A stretch of DNA of 64,000 nt from Hydrangea macrophylla (taxonomy: Eukaryota > Streptophyta > Magnoliopsida > Cornales > Hydrangeaceae), in contig CM066994.1 of assembly GCA_033977485.1 (NCBI GenBank), positions 24,520,681 to 24,584,680 of the forward strand, in the 5' to 3' direction. How positions within the stretch are numbered: the first letter of the stretch is position 1; every line of letters begins with the position of its first letter. Position numbers and translations under genes: made by a program. The notes under the pieces were generated by a model. It was not told the origin of the DNA and made no database searches. It saw only the letters and a program-made list of their open reading frames with translations. Below, piece by piece: positions 35,323-46,065 of this stretch.

Positions 35323-36534
35323 CCAATATTCGCAAGATTATCTTTCCTTGACCTTCCACATCAGAAGAGGCTGAGTTGCCCATGAACATTTTCTTACCAT
35401 TATTCATTAGCTCGAAGGAAGTGAACATTGCTTTGTCAGAGCATATGTGGAGAGTGGCACCGGTGTCTATCCAGCATTCCTTTGGGTTTGAACCCACCAA
35501 GTTTACTTCAGAGAGCACAACTGACAGATTAATTTTAGAAACATCCCTCGAAATATAGTCCAATTCTGCCATATTAGCCTCTTGATTTTTCTTGAATTTC
35601 TTTTATAGCAGACGACACTCAGAAGCACGGTGTCCAGTCTTACCACAGTTGTAGCATTTCCCTTAAAACTGAAATTTAGGCTTCTTGGAGATACTATCTT
35701 TTGGCCTCATTTGGACCCTTTGCCAGAAGAAGATTTTTTCTTCATACTTGAATTTTGACCATGCTCAACTACATTAGCCTAGGCCACAATATTAATTCCC
35801 ATTTTCTTGTCAGCTCCTTTGTTGTCTTCCTCAATCCGAAGCCTGACGATGAGATCTTCAATCATTATCTCCTTTCGCTTGTGCTTTACGTAGTTCTTGA
35901 AGTCCTTCTAAGCAAGTGGCAGCTTTTCGATAATGGCAACAACTTGGAAGGTTTCACTAAAGGTCATCCCTTCAGCATGGATTTCATGCAAGATAGGTTA
36001 CAACTCCTGAACTTGACTGATCATAGTCTTTAAGTCCACCATTTTATAGTCGAGGAATCTCCCCACTATAAACTTTTTTGACCCGACATCCTCAGCTTTT
36101 TATTTTCTGTCTAAGGACTCCCACAGTTCCTTAGTAGAGGTCTTAACATTAAACACATTATAGAGTGTATCGTGCAAGCCATTCAACACATAGTTTCGGC
36201 ACAGGAAGTCTGAGTGTTTCCAAGCATCAATGGCAGAGGCCACTTGTAAGGCAGCCTCTCGATCTTGTTCGTTCTCATTTTAAACAGGAGCATGCTCCTT
36301 CAAGAACCTCGCAAGGTTCAAGGTGGTAAGATAAAATAGCATCTTTTGCTGCCATCTTTTGAAATCCACTCCATTGAATTTCTCGAGTTTCTCCCCGTGG
36401 TTCACAGGAACCGTTTGGACTGAAGGAACCTTCACAGGAACCAAACCAATCATAACAGTGTTAGTCTTTTCACCATTAGCACCGTCGGTGTTCACACCAT
36501 CATTTCCACTTTCCATTTTTGCAGTTATCATCAA
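35323..36534 (-). pseudogene. Copia gag and protease start relic
   Basis: The minus-strand frame opens with MMITAKMESGNDGVN at 36534 and contains the copia gag region (FNGVDFKRWQQKMLFYL), a knuckle CYNCGKTGHRASEC near 35635-35676, and the protease region (ECWIDTGATLHICSD, then MGNSASSDVEGQGKIIL) that stops at the CACTA-like border. Stops and frameshifts are scattered through 35573-36280. Downstream protease sequence is missing. Confidence 0.88.
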
Positions 36535-36791
36535 AGGAGATTAGGAAAAACTAAATCCAAAAACAAAAAAGAAGGATTGAATTCTTCCCTTATGATTCTG
36601 TCACAATTTTGTAAAAGAAAACAGTTTTGTTTTTGAAGCCAACTAAATTGTTTTTGTTTCGAAAATAATTCTGTTTAGAACATTAATTTCCTTTTAGAGA
36701 GAAAAAAAATACTGTTTTCAAACCGAATTTGTTTTTTTTTTCTTATAACTTTTTTTTTTCCTTTCGAATATATACGAATCTGTTTTAAGAT
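36535..36791 (-). other. Copia 5' leader
   Basis: This AT-rich leader lies between the LTR and gag. No convincing primer binding site complementary to initiator tRNA-Met is visible next to the LTR, which is either decayed or of another type. Confidence 0.6.
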
Positions 36792-37731
36792 TGTTGGAAA
36801 GTTATATATATATATATATATATTCGAGACTAGCAAACAGATCCGAAGTTACGCTTGATGAAAACAGAAGGAAAAGGAAATAAAACAAAAAAAAAAAAAA
36901 AAACTTGAAACAGGATTACAGCAAATACAATTGGATAACCAGAAACTGAAATACAAATGCAAACCGAGGCCAGTGATTTACACAGTTTTCTTAAAATTGA
37001 TTCGCCGTCTCACCAGAAGTGCTTGATGATTTATTCAGTGTCTGTCTCCCAGTATACAGCAGCAACAACGGTTGACAAGCATGGTGTGCAACCGTTCCAG
37101 CGAACCAACTATGCTTATAACTCTCTCATGGATGAAAACTCGAAGGAAGAAAAGAACTCTTGTTTTTTCTGACTATAAATTTCTTAGGAGAAAGCTCAGA
37201 ATGTATAGGACTAAGGGGAGAGAGGATTCGTTGCATGTACATTATGTATCTGTGGATTCATCCATGTATGTACGTTATGCATCCATATATTCATCCATGT
37301 ATGTACATTATGCATGTATATACAATATGCATCTATAGATTCATTCATGTATGAATATGATTCATCTATGAATTCAGTCATGTATGTACATGATTCATCT
37401 ATGGATTCATTCATGTATGTACATGATTCATCCATGTATGTGAATTATCCATGAATGTACATTATGCATCTATAGATTCATTCATGTATAAACATGATTC
37501 ATCAATAGATTTATTCATGTATGTACATTGTCCATATATGTACATTATCTATATGTATTCAATGGATTAATTTCTCATTCACTCAACAATGATTTTGGAC
37601 ATGGAAATATCCAAATTTCATCTCCTGATGGAGGAGAACACAAACCCACAAAGACCCCATTTAAACTCTAAAAAAATGGGTCCCAAATTTATTTGACCTC
37701 AAACATGGCCAAAACCAATTTTTATCCAAAT
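36792..37731 (-). repeat. Copia 5' LTR (right end)
   Basis: Bounded by TGTTGGA on the left and TCCAAAT on the right (plus-strand reading). It aligns with 14364-15292, including the array of ATTCATYCATGTATGTACAT repeats (about 37255-37540), and is followed by TSD TCTTA. Confidence 0.88.
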
Positions 37732-37754
37732 TCTTATTTTTGTGAGATACTTTT

Positions 37755-38036
37755 GTGCCCAAAATGTTACTCTAAATAACTCCCTACAGCTAGCAACTAA
37801 CCCAACATCTGACTCTTGGGTCGCACAGGTAGCAGCTTCTCTAACATGTCCATTACGAGCTTTAATTTGGACTTGGTTTGAAGCATCTGACATAAAAGTG
37901 AGTTTAGAGAGTCCACTACGGTTTCTCTTATAGAAGATTTAGTGACATTAATTAGTACAACCATTTTTTTAAATAAAAAAAGAAGGTTCCATTTAATAGT
38001 GGCAATTGGTGTTAAAATTATCATGTGAGGTATCAA
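37755..38036 (-). pseudogene. Exon-like fragment of an unidentified gene
   Basis: Two overlapping minus-strand frames look like parts of one coding exon with a frameshift. One carries RETVVDSLNSLLCQM upstream; the other begins MSDASNQVQIKARNGHVREA and continues through CATQESDVGLVASCRELF to FWAQKYLTK. Composition is protein-like, but I do not recognise the family. The copia element inserted 20 bp beyond its end, where the frame runs into LTR sequence. It may be a captured or broken host gene piece. Confidence 0.35.
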
Positions 38037-38059
38037 TATGATATGTATACCTCTCCTTC

Positions 38060-38159
38060 TTTTGTTTGTATATATATCGGAGGGTCCCTTCTTAATATTT
38101 CTGCAATCCTACACTTCATACAAGTTATACAACTTCAAACATATTACATACAAGACAAG

Positions 38160-38197
<38 letters not shown>

Positions 38198-38290
38198 GTA
38201 CAATCATAAGGACAATGAGGAGTGGTTATGTTGTCTTTGTCCTATCAACAAATCCATTGTTGGCCACACTGGGAAGAGCTGAGAATAGGT
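38060..38290 (+). pseudogene. Kunitz inhibitor 5' relic, copy 1
   Basis: The stretch matches the 5' end of the intact Kunitz gene at 60.1-60.7 kb. It has a TATA-like GTATATATATCGGAGGG (38068-38084), the leader motif TACAACTTCAAACATATT, a (GA)n run at 38164-38192, then GTACAATCATAAGGACAATG, where the start codon ATG has become ATA. A signal-peptide-like stretch follows (VVFVLSTNPLLAT, against LVFVLSANQLLAA in the intact gene). Homology fades after about 38290, so the inhibitor domain is gone. Confidence 0.75.
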
Positions 38291-38375
38291 GTGGAGCGTT
38301 GGAAAATTATGTATATAGATGCTACTAAAAGTATAGCTCTTTAGTTATACACCCCTTGTCGATTTATATAGGGTC

Positions 38376-39319
38376 TAATACACCAAAAATTGGCTCTACT
38401 TTAAGACTGAGCTGTTCTACTCTGCAATCGGTCCCTATCCCGACCAAGTCATGCATGGTTCCTTGGATGAGCGCCAGCCCGGGCGGCCCAGACTATATGA
38501 GAGGCAGAGGCCTCTTGAGCGGTTTATCCACGACCCGACCAACAAGTCGGGAAAATCGCGTAGGTATAGCTCATCGCAGGGACAGCTCACTCAGGCTCTA
38601 GGCTTGATCCAGAATGTCCCAGACAGTTTCCTATATAAGTTAAAAGACGAATGGAAAGGGCAAATTGTTTTCTAATCCAATTAGGAAACCCCCTTGATAT
38701 TACTTAGGGTCCGTTTGATAAAACTGAAAATTAAGTACTGAAAATTAAGTGCTGAATTTTAAGTACTGAAAATTTTATGTGATTGAATTTGCAATACTGA
38801 AAACAGTTTATCAATTACTGAAATAGATTGCATTCAGTGAATATTTTCAGTAGAAATTTTTCACTTAAAGTTTTCAGTGATTTTTTGGCTGCTTTTTCAA
38901 TTAAGTTGTACATTATCAAACGCACTAGAAAAAATTAAGTGCAGAAAATTTTCATTTTCACCACTTAATTGGGTTATCAAGCACACCCTTAATCTGTCTA
39001 ATTTTCTTGTATGAGTAGGTCTCTTGTATCTATAAAAGAGACCACTCACCCCATAGAAAGGAATCAACTTTTCAGTCTATACAGCACCTCTATAGCAATC
39101 ATAATCGTGCCCGGCCGGCCTCTGGTAGCTCTAAACTGTTGTTGGTTCACCCAAAGTCCCTAGCTTTTTTACAGTATAGTGAACATGCTTAGACACACAC
39201 GTGGACATAGGTTCCTTCATTAGCAGAGCCGAACCACATACAAACCCTGTCTCACATTCTCTCTCACTATTTTTTCCTTAATCTTCTCTAATTTATCTTG
39301 CCCAAAAATTGCATCATCA
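38376..39319 (+). repeat. 5' LTR of the gag-only element
   Basis: It starts TAATACACC where the 3' copy has TGATGCACC, and ends GCATCATCA. It carries a Tourist-like MITE (38707-38988) absent from the 3' LTR. Without it the length is about 660 bp. Confidence 0.85.
38707..38988. mobile_element. Tourist/Harbinger-like MITE, 282 bp
   Basis: TIRs are GGGTCCGTTTGATAA and, from the right, GGGTGTGCTTGATAA, flanked by a TTA target duplication (38704-38706 and 38989-38991). The 3' LTR at about 42050-42065 shows the unoccupied site. The interior has repeated CTGAAAATTAAGT motifs and no coding. Confidence 0.82.
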
Positions 39320-39419
39320 ACTTGGCTACGTTTTTGGGAATCGACAGATTTCTCGAAGAACAAATCTCTTAGCTGATAATCATACCACCGAAGAAGGGCA
39401 AGAAGACTGCCCACCAAAC

Positions 39420-40430
39420 TAGTCAGGCAGATCCGACAGTCCCGATGCCGGCAACAGCCGTCCCCACCCCAGAGCAAGCTAACACAGTTCTTGTGCAGCT
39501 CTTGGAGGGCCAGCGTCAAACTCAACGACAGATTGAAGTCCTACTGACCCAGTAAAGCAATCCTCTAGTGGCCGGGAAATAGCCCAGAAAATTGCGCATG
39601 GTCGGGAACCGATCTTGACCATGCAAAGTACCTGAGCCAACCCGTCCCTCGTTGAGGATGCCAGAGATCAACGGTAGGCATGCTGCCCGAGAGGAGAATT
39701 AGGAGCGCATAGCCCGGGAATCAGTCTAGGGTCACTTAGCCAAGAGCCAAGGTCATCTTAGGCACACAATCAGCCGGAGTCATGGCCGAGCCCGATCCTA
39801 GGGGGCAGTACACCGCCATGGGAAGGAAGACTCTTTAACTAACTCGACCTGTGTCCCGGATACCGGTCAGGAAGGTGTGGTGGCTCGTATCAAGAATTTG
39901 GAGAAACAAATTGACGGCATGACCAAAAACCTGGGCTAGGATGCTACTTATATCAATACCGAGATAGAGTCACCATTTTTCAGCCAAATTTAAACAACCT
40001 CGTCTAGATTCTTATAATGCCTCTGGAAGCCAGGTCGACCACATCCGGACCTATAAGGCTCAGATGGCCCTGGCCACTAACGCCGACAAACTGTATTGTC
40101 TGGCCTTCCCCAGCACTTTGAAAGGCCCGTTCGTGCAATGGTTCTACTCCCTTAAATCCCGATTGATGAAAGATTTCAAGTAACTAAGCAAGCAGTTCAT
40201 CAACCAGTTCATCGGTATGCATGAACATCCAAAGCTTGACATACAATTGCTGACTGTTAGGAAAACGAATAATGAATCCCTCAAGGAGTTCACTTATCGG
40301 TTCAACTAGGAGAAGATCAGGATCTATGTTCTTGATGAAACCGTCGTAATTACAACCTTTTGCTCGGGAATTCAACACACTAAGGGCGCCACATCATTTT
40401 ACAGAAACTGACTGAAAACTTGGTTGAACT
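39420..40430 (+). pseudogene. Gypsy-type gag relic
   Basis: Readable stretches include QLLEGQRQTQRQIEVLL at the start, KNLEKQIDGM, and a Retrotrans_gag-like domain (NADKLYCLAFPSTLKGPFVQ, QFINQFIGMHEHPKLDIQLL, TNNESLKEFTYRFN). Many in-frame stops are present (for example near 39554, 39935 and 40181). The wording of the domain recalls non-chromovirus gypsy gag rather than Tekay gag. No zinc knuckle, protease or RT follows. Confidence 0.7.
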
Positions 40431-41699
40431 CGCTGAGAGGGTTGGAAAGTATGTTGACACTGAAGAATTTCTAAAGACCAAAGACCCCGGGCACGTAAAC
40501 GACGAGCCTTCAAGAAATGAACGGAAGCAAAATCAGCCCGAGAGAAGCAACACAAACAAACTTGATTGTTCTGGCAGTTCCTCCAGTTCACAGCGATCCG
40601 GTTCCGGCAGCCCTGACCTGACTTTAAGTTCACATCGGTCTGGGTTTGGAAACCCTGACCAGACCTCCAGTTCGCAGCAATCAGGATCCAGTGATCCTAA
40701 CCTTGCCTCCAGCTTAGAGTAGACAGGAGCTCAAACTGCCAAAAGGCACCTACAAAGATTTGGATCACCTATTAACTTCTCGTTGATCCTTGAAACACAC
40801 CAAAAAGACCTCGGGTTCAACTTCTGAGGCACCAAAAAGACCTCTGGTTTAACTCCTAAGGTGCTAAAAAGACCTCAGGCTCAACTTCGAGGCAACCAAA
40901 GACCACTGTTACGTAGTTGGCAAAAGACCTCGGGACCACACCCGAGACATCAAAAGACCTCGGGATCACACCCGAGGTAGAGAAAGACCCTGGAACTATC
41001 AACGTTCTAGGTTGCCTACCTACAGCAATTGTTCCCGCAACAATTGCCTCAGCAAAAGCTTAACAAGAAGTCACACCGAGTATTTACAGGCCTTGGGATT
41101 AACTGAGTGAGACTCTTAGAGAACCCGAGGGCCTATAATCTTCAGAGGCATAAACTCCACTTAGGCCCAAACCAACAATAGAGGTGACTGAATCCTCTTA
41201 GGTTGGCCCACGATAGAGGAGTAAAAGAAATCCCTAAAATCTATACGTTTTGGGTCTCCGCTTAAGTCCAAACCGATGATAGAGGTGACTAAATCCTCCT
41301 AGGTTGGCCCACGATAGAGGAGTAAAAAAAGGACCCAAAAGAAAAATGCTTTAGGTCGGCTTCACCAGCATGGTCAAACTCTTCTCCCAACAGTCTTGAC
41401 GAAGGATCGTTGGGCACGAGATAACCATCCTGGGGAGTTAGCATAAAAAGGACCCTAAAGCAACACGCTTTAGTTTGACTTTTCCAACATGGTAAACTTC
41501 TTTTACCCACAACCTTGACGAAGGTTTACGGGTAGAAGATGACCATCCTGGGAGCTAACTCAAACAATAGACTTCAAATTAGGACAAGCCTCAACTCTTA
41601 GCCAATTCCTGAGCACTCAGATAATGGCAAATGGCATCAAACAGATTTCCAAATTTGCCCCAATATAGCATCCAGCCAGCCATTGAAATGGGGGGAAAC
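40431..41699 (+). other. Internal region of the gag-only element with short repeats
   Basis: No coding is supported. Tandem-like variants of AAAGACCTCGG...CCGAG occur at 40795-40985. A duplicated TAGGTTGGCCCACGATAGAG occurs at 41198 and 41300, and a duplicated GACGAAGG...ATAACCATCCTGGGAG-like block at 41397 and 41516. A Ser/Gly-rich open stretch at 40420-40722 reflects CAGTTCACAGC-type repeats. Confidence 0.6.
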
Positions 41700-42379
41700 T
41701 GATGCACCCAAAATTGGCTCTACTTCAAGATCGAGCAGTTCTACTCAACAACCGATCCCTATCCCGACCAAGTCATGCACGGTTCCTTGGATAAGCACCA
41801 GCCCGGGCGGCCCAGACTATCTGAGAGGCAGAGGCCTCTCGAGTGGTTTATCCACGACCCAACTAATAGATCGGTAAGATCACGCAAGCACAGCTTGTCG
41901 TAGGGATAGGTCACTCAAGCTCCAGGCATGATCCAGAATGTCCCAGACAGTTTCCTATACAAGTTAGAAGACTAATGGAAAGTGCAAATTGTTTCATAAT
42001 CCAATTAGAAAACCCCCGTGATTGATGCCAATCAATCCTAAATCTGATTGTATTATTTAATCTATCTAATTTCCTTGTATGAGTAGGTCTCTTGCATCTA
42101 TAAGAGAGACCACGCACCCCCTAGAACTTTTCAGTCTATACAGCACATCTATAGCAATCATAATCATGCCCGGCCGACCTCTGGTAGCTCCAAACTATTG
42201 TTGGTTCACCAAAAGTCCCCAGCTTTTTTACAGTATAGTGAACATGCTCAGACATACATGTGGACATAGGTTCCTTCATTAACAGAGCCGAACTACATAC
42301 AAACACGGTCTCACATTCTCTCACTGTTTCTCTCTCCTTAATCTGCTCTAATTTATCTTACCCAAAAATTGCATCATCA
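41700..42379 (+). repeat. 3' LTR of the gag-only element, 680 bp
   Basis: It starts TGATGCACCC and ends GCATCATCA, matching 38376-39319 apart from the MITE and a short stretch near 42020-42055 missing from the 5' copy. Confidence 0.88.
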
Positions 42380-42458
42380 GGGTCTTTCTACCTTTTCTGT
42401 ACAAAAACTCCCTGGCATTAATTCACGCACAACAATTAAAAGATGGGATATATAAAAA

Positions 42459-42614
42459 GAGAAATGCTAGGTACACTTAAATGAGATATCTACACTATCT
42501 GCTGATGTGTCGTGGCAGTTTTGATATTAATTGGAACTTTATTTGGTAACTAATGAATAGTTTTGGAAATCCACATCAACAAGTGGATAGTTTAGGTGTA
42601 TCTAGCATTGCTCT
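42459..42614. mobile_element. Small MITE, about 156 bp
   Basis: Inverted ends AGAGAAATGCTAGGTACACT and, from the right, AGAGCAATGCTAGATACACC flank an AT-rich, non-coding middle. Flanks TATAAAA (left) and TATAAAA (right) overlap the ends, so the TSD cannot be fixed. Confidence 0.65.
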
Positions 42615-43299
42615 ATAAAAAACGTTTCAAAATGTAAAGCCCAAGAAGCTATAAATCATCCACAATCTTAGGGGAGTCGAATTAGAATCGTTATTCTCCT
42701 AAAAAAAAATCAGACACTTTATCTCTTCATCAAATTTTTTTGATTTGTATTGGGAAATATGGTGAACAACACCACCACCATATTCCAATTTCTTTGTGTG
42801 TCTGATTATCAAGCTTTACACGATCTAGATAAAACGATATTGGGAAAGAAATGATATACTTTGGAAAACTTTCTTTCTTAGGGTTTTTGAATTTCACACA
42901 AGCTCAAATCTATTAAATGGTTAGTGAAAATAAAAAAAACATATATATCAAGGCATTCCAAAATTCACAAAAAGTATGCGTGCTTTGAATTTTGAATGCA
43001 TTGTGAAATTAACATAGCTGAGACTGTGAGTATTTTGGATTCTGAACTTTGACAAAATTTTGATTGTTGGGATTTTTTAAAAATTACAGAAGCCTAACTA
43101 GTTGAATTTTTCATAAAGCTCATTGAAGATGTATATTACACTATCTAGACATTCAACTCAACAAATATTGATATGTTACGTTATTGAAAATTCACAAAAT
43201 CCCATCCTGTTGAATGTTTTGTTAGAACCACAAAACATATGTGAAATATATCATCCAAACCTTTGAGTCCACCTTCAATGTTTTGTTAGAGCCTCAGAG
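42615..43299. other. Intergenic, AT-rich
   Basis: No gene or element end is recognised. A TTCAATGTTTTGTTAGARCC motif is repeated at about 43212 and 43274. Confidence 0.5.
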
Positions 43300-43443
43300 T
43301 GCTCCATGCTTAATTGGTCTGAGCTCGTCACCTTCAATGTCAAGCACTGCTCCTGCTGCGGCAAACCATCGTTTTGGTGAGAGGATAAAGAGACTGAATA
43401 TTGAGAGCATTATCGTTCACTTCTAGTGTTGTCCTCATGATTG

Positions 43444-43507
<64 letters not shown>

Positions 43508-43610
43508 GTAATATATATGTTTGAAATTGTATCAAAGGAAGGATGCATGAATTATGAATATTGCAGAGGGAGCCTCTTATTTGTATATATAGAGAGATAG
43601 GTGCACATTT
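43300..43610 (-). pseudogene. Kunitz inhibitor 5' relic, copy 2, with its promoter
   Basis: On the minus strand a TATA-like CTATATATACAAAT (about 43576-43589) is followed by a leader with a long (GA)n run (43448-43503 on the plus strand as CT), ACAATCATGAGGACAAC (ATG at 43438-43436), a diverged signal region and, in another frame, AVLDIEGDELRP. The last is the start of the Kunitz signature, which reads AVLDNEGKAV in the intact gene at 60 kb. At least one frameshift lies between start and signature, and the rest of the domain is missing. Confidence 0.78.
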
Positions 43611-44023
43611 TATTGATATAGCACTGGTCTATATACTAATTTTAATCTCAAACAACAAATCAATAGAGATCAATTTAGTTTTGAAAAGATCAATCCTCCA
43701 CTCCACCATCTTGTAGAACACATAAATCCGTTAGAAAAACTTTTCATAGGAAAAGTTGTCAATCTCAAAATAGCTTTCAACCCCAAAATAGTGTTGATAA
43801 ACAAAATAACTTTTCCAAAGATTGTCTGCAAAAATGAAAATTTAAAAATGAGGGACTTTAGTTAAAAAAAATGTGAAAATAGGTGTAATTTTGTGCTGTC
43901 TTTTTGGCCTTATTGATACAACCTCAATGGCCTTAATAAACCCAATTTTCCCAATTTAAATTTTGTCACTACAAAATGGCATGACACATAAAAAGTTAGT
44001 ACTAAATGACACTAAATTTTACA
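43611..44023. other. Intergenic, nothing recognised
   Basis: AT-rich sequence upstream of the Kunitz relic. No open frame or repeat structure stands out. Confidence 0.5.
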
Positions 44024-44219
44024 AAGAGTAATTAATGCTATGTTTTTCAAATTTTGTATCGTAAATGTTTTCCAAATACTATATAACAGTGGGCTCCATT
44101 GGATTATGATTGGAGGATGTTGAAGTGGTCTCACCGTTATTGTAAATTATTCCAACTTCTACATGTATTTGAGAAAGATTTGGAATTCAAAATTTGGGGA
44201 GTATAACATTACACTCTTA
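44024..44219. mobile_element. MITE of the AAGAGTAATGCTATGC family, copy 2
   Basis: The left end AAGAGTAATTAATGCTATG and the right end, read inward, AAGAGTGTAATGTTATACTC are inverted repeats. The core GATTGGAGGATGTTGAAGTG matches copy 1. Confidence 0.72.
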
Positions 44220-44777
44220 TACAAACTAGCAATTTGTTACTATGAATTGGTACCTAAAAACTGATTGTAGGACAGTAAGAAAGTAATCAAAGTATTGTAA
44301 AATTTCCCAAGATGGAAAGATAGCCAAACACCCCACTGTCGGTAGATTAACACATGAAACACTCTTATGCTTTCTCGGAAAATTTTGTCTCAAAACTATC
44401 TAGCTCTCCGCCATACGCTATAGTAGTTTTGATTATTATCCCTATTAAAGACAGTAAATTAAAATAAACACAATTTTGTGAAGGGATTGATCAGGCAAAG
44501 CCAGCGAATATCATCACAACATTGTGCGAAATACATTTGAGAAATATTATGGATAAGTTACACTGATTTCTAGAAAATGTCTACAAAATTAGAATGGTAC
44601 TCAAAGAAGAAAGATGGTGATATGCCCCAAAAATATCAGCCCAATGATAGACCGATAAGTGGAGCTCAAGAATGGGTCAATCCCATGACCTTAGCCCATG
44701 ACTAACCATTAGTGATCATGGAGGAGAAAATAATGTGCATAATCCCACAATTATAGTCCACACAAGGGGTAGTCTAG

Positions 44778-44950
44778 GAGAAAATATTGGCTATAACGGT
44801 GATGCCATGTCACCAGTCTTACATGGTGTCACAAGCCAATCACTTGCTCTGAATGTGTCAAAGTGGCATATGAGTCATTTAATTGACACCTCATCAGTTA
44901 CACTAACAGAGGAGAGTTAACTTAATGTCGTTAGCAACACAGTTTAGACG
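44778..44950 (+). repeat. Left TIR of the MULE
   Basis: About 173 bp matching the inverse of 49707-49878 with scattered differences. Shared inner motifs include AAGCCAATCACTTGCTCTGA and CTCATCAGTTACACTAA. Confidence 0.92.
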
Positions 44951-45156
44951 TCAATCTCGCCTTCCAAAATTTTTCGCCAATTTTTCTCTTTCTTCTCTTT
45001 TCTCCATCACCACGTTTCACCATCACCACTCCAAAACCTTATCGTGCAAGGCCACACGCATCGGAACACTGTAGATGATCGTCTATGTCCATAGTCATCA
45101 TCTAATTTACCTTTTGCATCCTTATTCGGTGGGCATTCTATAATATTACTTTTAGC

Positions 45157-45619
45157 CAAGGATCTAAATTTTGTTTCGTTTCGGTAGAAACAACCAAAAT
45201 ATTTCGGTTTCGTCGGCCACCGACACGTAACAGTAGAGGAATCTCGAAATTCCAGGGTCTTGACAAGTTAGAGAGTTTCCATGTGTTTCGGTCGAAACAA
45301 TACGAAACATTTTTGTTTCGACCGAAACATTCACGTGATTCGACAGGGCTAGAAAAAGAGGTGGAATCAAAATGATTCAAGAAGAGAAATTCGGGGGAAA
45401 TAATTAAAGAAGACAAATTTGGGGGAGAGGTGCCGAATCTGTGCATAAAAAACATACTTGGTTCAGATCTAATTCAGGTTAGTTTGAAGTAATGTTTCCA
45501 CAAGTTTCTTAGTGTTTCCAATTTTTTTCGGTGTTTCCACATGTTTCCAAAACGTTTCCAAAAAGTTTCCGTTTCCGGGAACACCGAAACACTACACCAA
45601 AACGAAATTTTGATCCTTG
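45157..45619. mobile_element. hAT-like non-autonomous element inside the MULE, 463 bp
   Basis: A perfect 8-bp duplication CTTTTAGC (45149-45156 and 45620-45627) flanks inverted ends CAAGGATCTAAATTT and CAAGGATCAAAATTT. The interior is rich in GTTTCGG/CCGAAAC and GTTTCCA words. It lies upstream of the transposase start. Confidence 0.88.
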
Positions 45620-45926
45620 CTTTTAGCTTCCATTAGCCTTTTGTATCGACTAATAATTTAATCGTATACTGAGTAGTTGTAGGTTATTATTATAAATTGT
45701 ATTGATTTTTTTATGTTGTGAATCATATCATGAAAATTGTATCGCACATGTGACCAATGATCACTGTCACTGCATATGGTTCAAATGTTCAGCCATTTGG
45801 AAGCCAAATTTGGGATTTTAGTTTAGGAATTACGCATATATATCATTATCTTTTATTTTTTCCTCACAATCTGTTTTTCTCTACTTTTTTTTTGGAGGGA
45901 CTATGATAATCTGACCATATTTGGCA

Positions 45927-45985
45927 AAGAGTAATGCTATGCTTCCCAAATTTCTATCCCAAAAGTGCTTTCCAAATAAAGTTGT
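45927..45985. repeat. MITE of the AAGAGTAATGCTATGC family, truncated copy
   Basis: The left 60 bp (AAGAGTAATGCTATGCTTCC, then AAGTGCTTTCCAAATAA) match the complete copy at 59151. The right part is missing. Confidence 0.6.
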
Positions 45986-46065
45986 TTCTCAATAAATTGT
46001 ATTCATCTAAGATCAATTGTTGCATAATGTAGGTACCAGTTTTTATTTCAAACCCAAACTAAGAG

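Larger units (their letters stand above)
14364..37731 (-). mobile_element. Ty1/copia LTR retrotransposon, split by nested insertions
   Basis: LTRs at 14364-15292 and 36792-37731 are of similar length (929 and 940 bp) and sequence. The same 5-mer TCTTA flanks the outermost ends (14359-14363 and 37732-37736). Reading on the minus strand, the coding order is gag (from 36534), CCHC knuckle, protease, then a 15.7-kb interruption, the integrase region (19573-18422), RT, RNase H (ending 15847) and the 3' LTR. This PR-IN-RT-RH order defines Ty1/copia. The protein resembles Tnt1-type elements; I am less sure of the lineage. The outer LTR tips have decayed (TATTGG and CCAAAT against TGTTGG and CCAACA), and the coding regions hold several stops and frameshifts. 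Confidence 0.9.
38376..42379 (+). mobile_element. Gag-only LTR retrotransposon, about 4 kb
   Basis: LTRs at 38376-39319 and 41700-42379 are flanked by the same 5-mer GGGTC (38371-38375 and 42380-42384). A polypurine tract AATGGGGGGAAAC (41687-41699) precedes the 3' LTR, and the position after the 5' LTR reads CTTGGCTACGTTTTTGGGAA, related to the TTGGCGCCGTCTGTGGGAA-type site of many plant elements. The interior encodes only a decayed gypsy-type gag. With no pol it would depend on enzymes of another element. Confidence 0.85.

Noticed and set aside
39220..39525. Minus-strand open frame of 101 codons
   Set aside because: It spans the LTR/internal border of the gag-only element and is antisense to the gag leader.
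40420..40722. Ser/Gly-rich 100-codon frame as a gene
   Set aside because: It arises from short CAGTTCACAGC-type repeats downstream of a decayed gag and has no recognisable start context.
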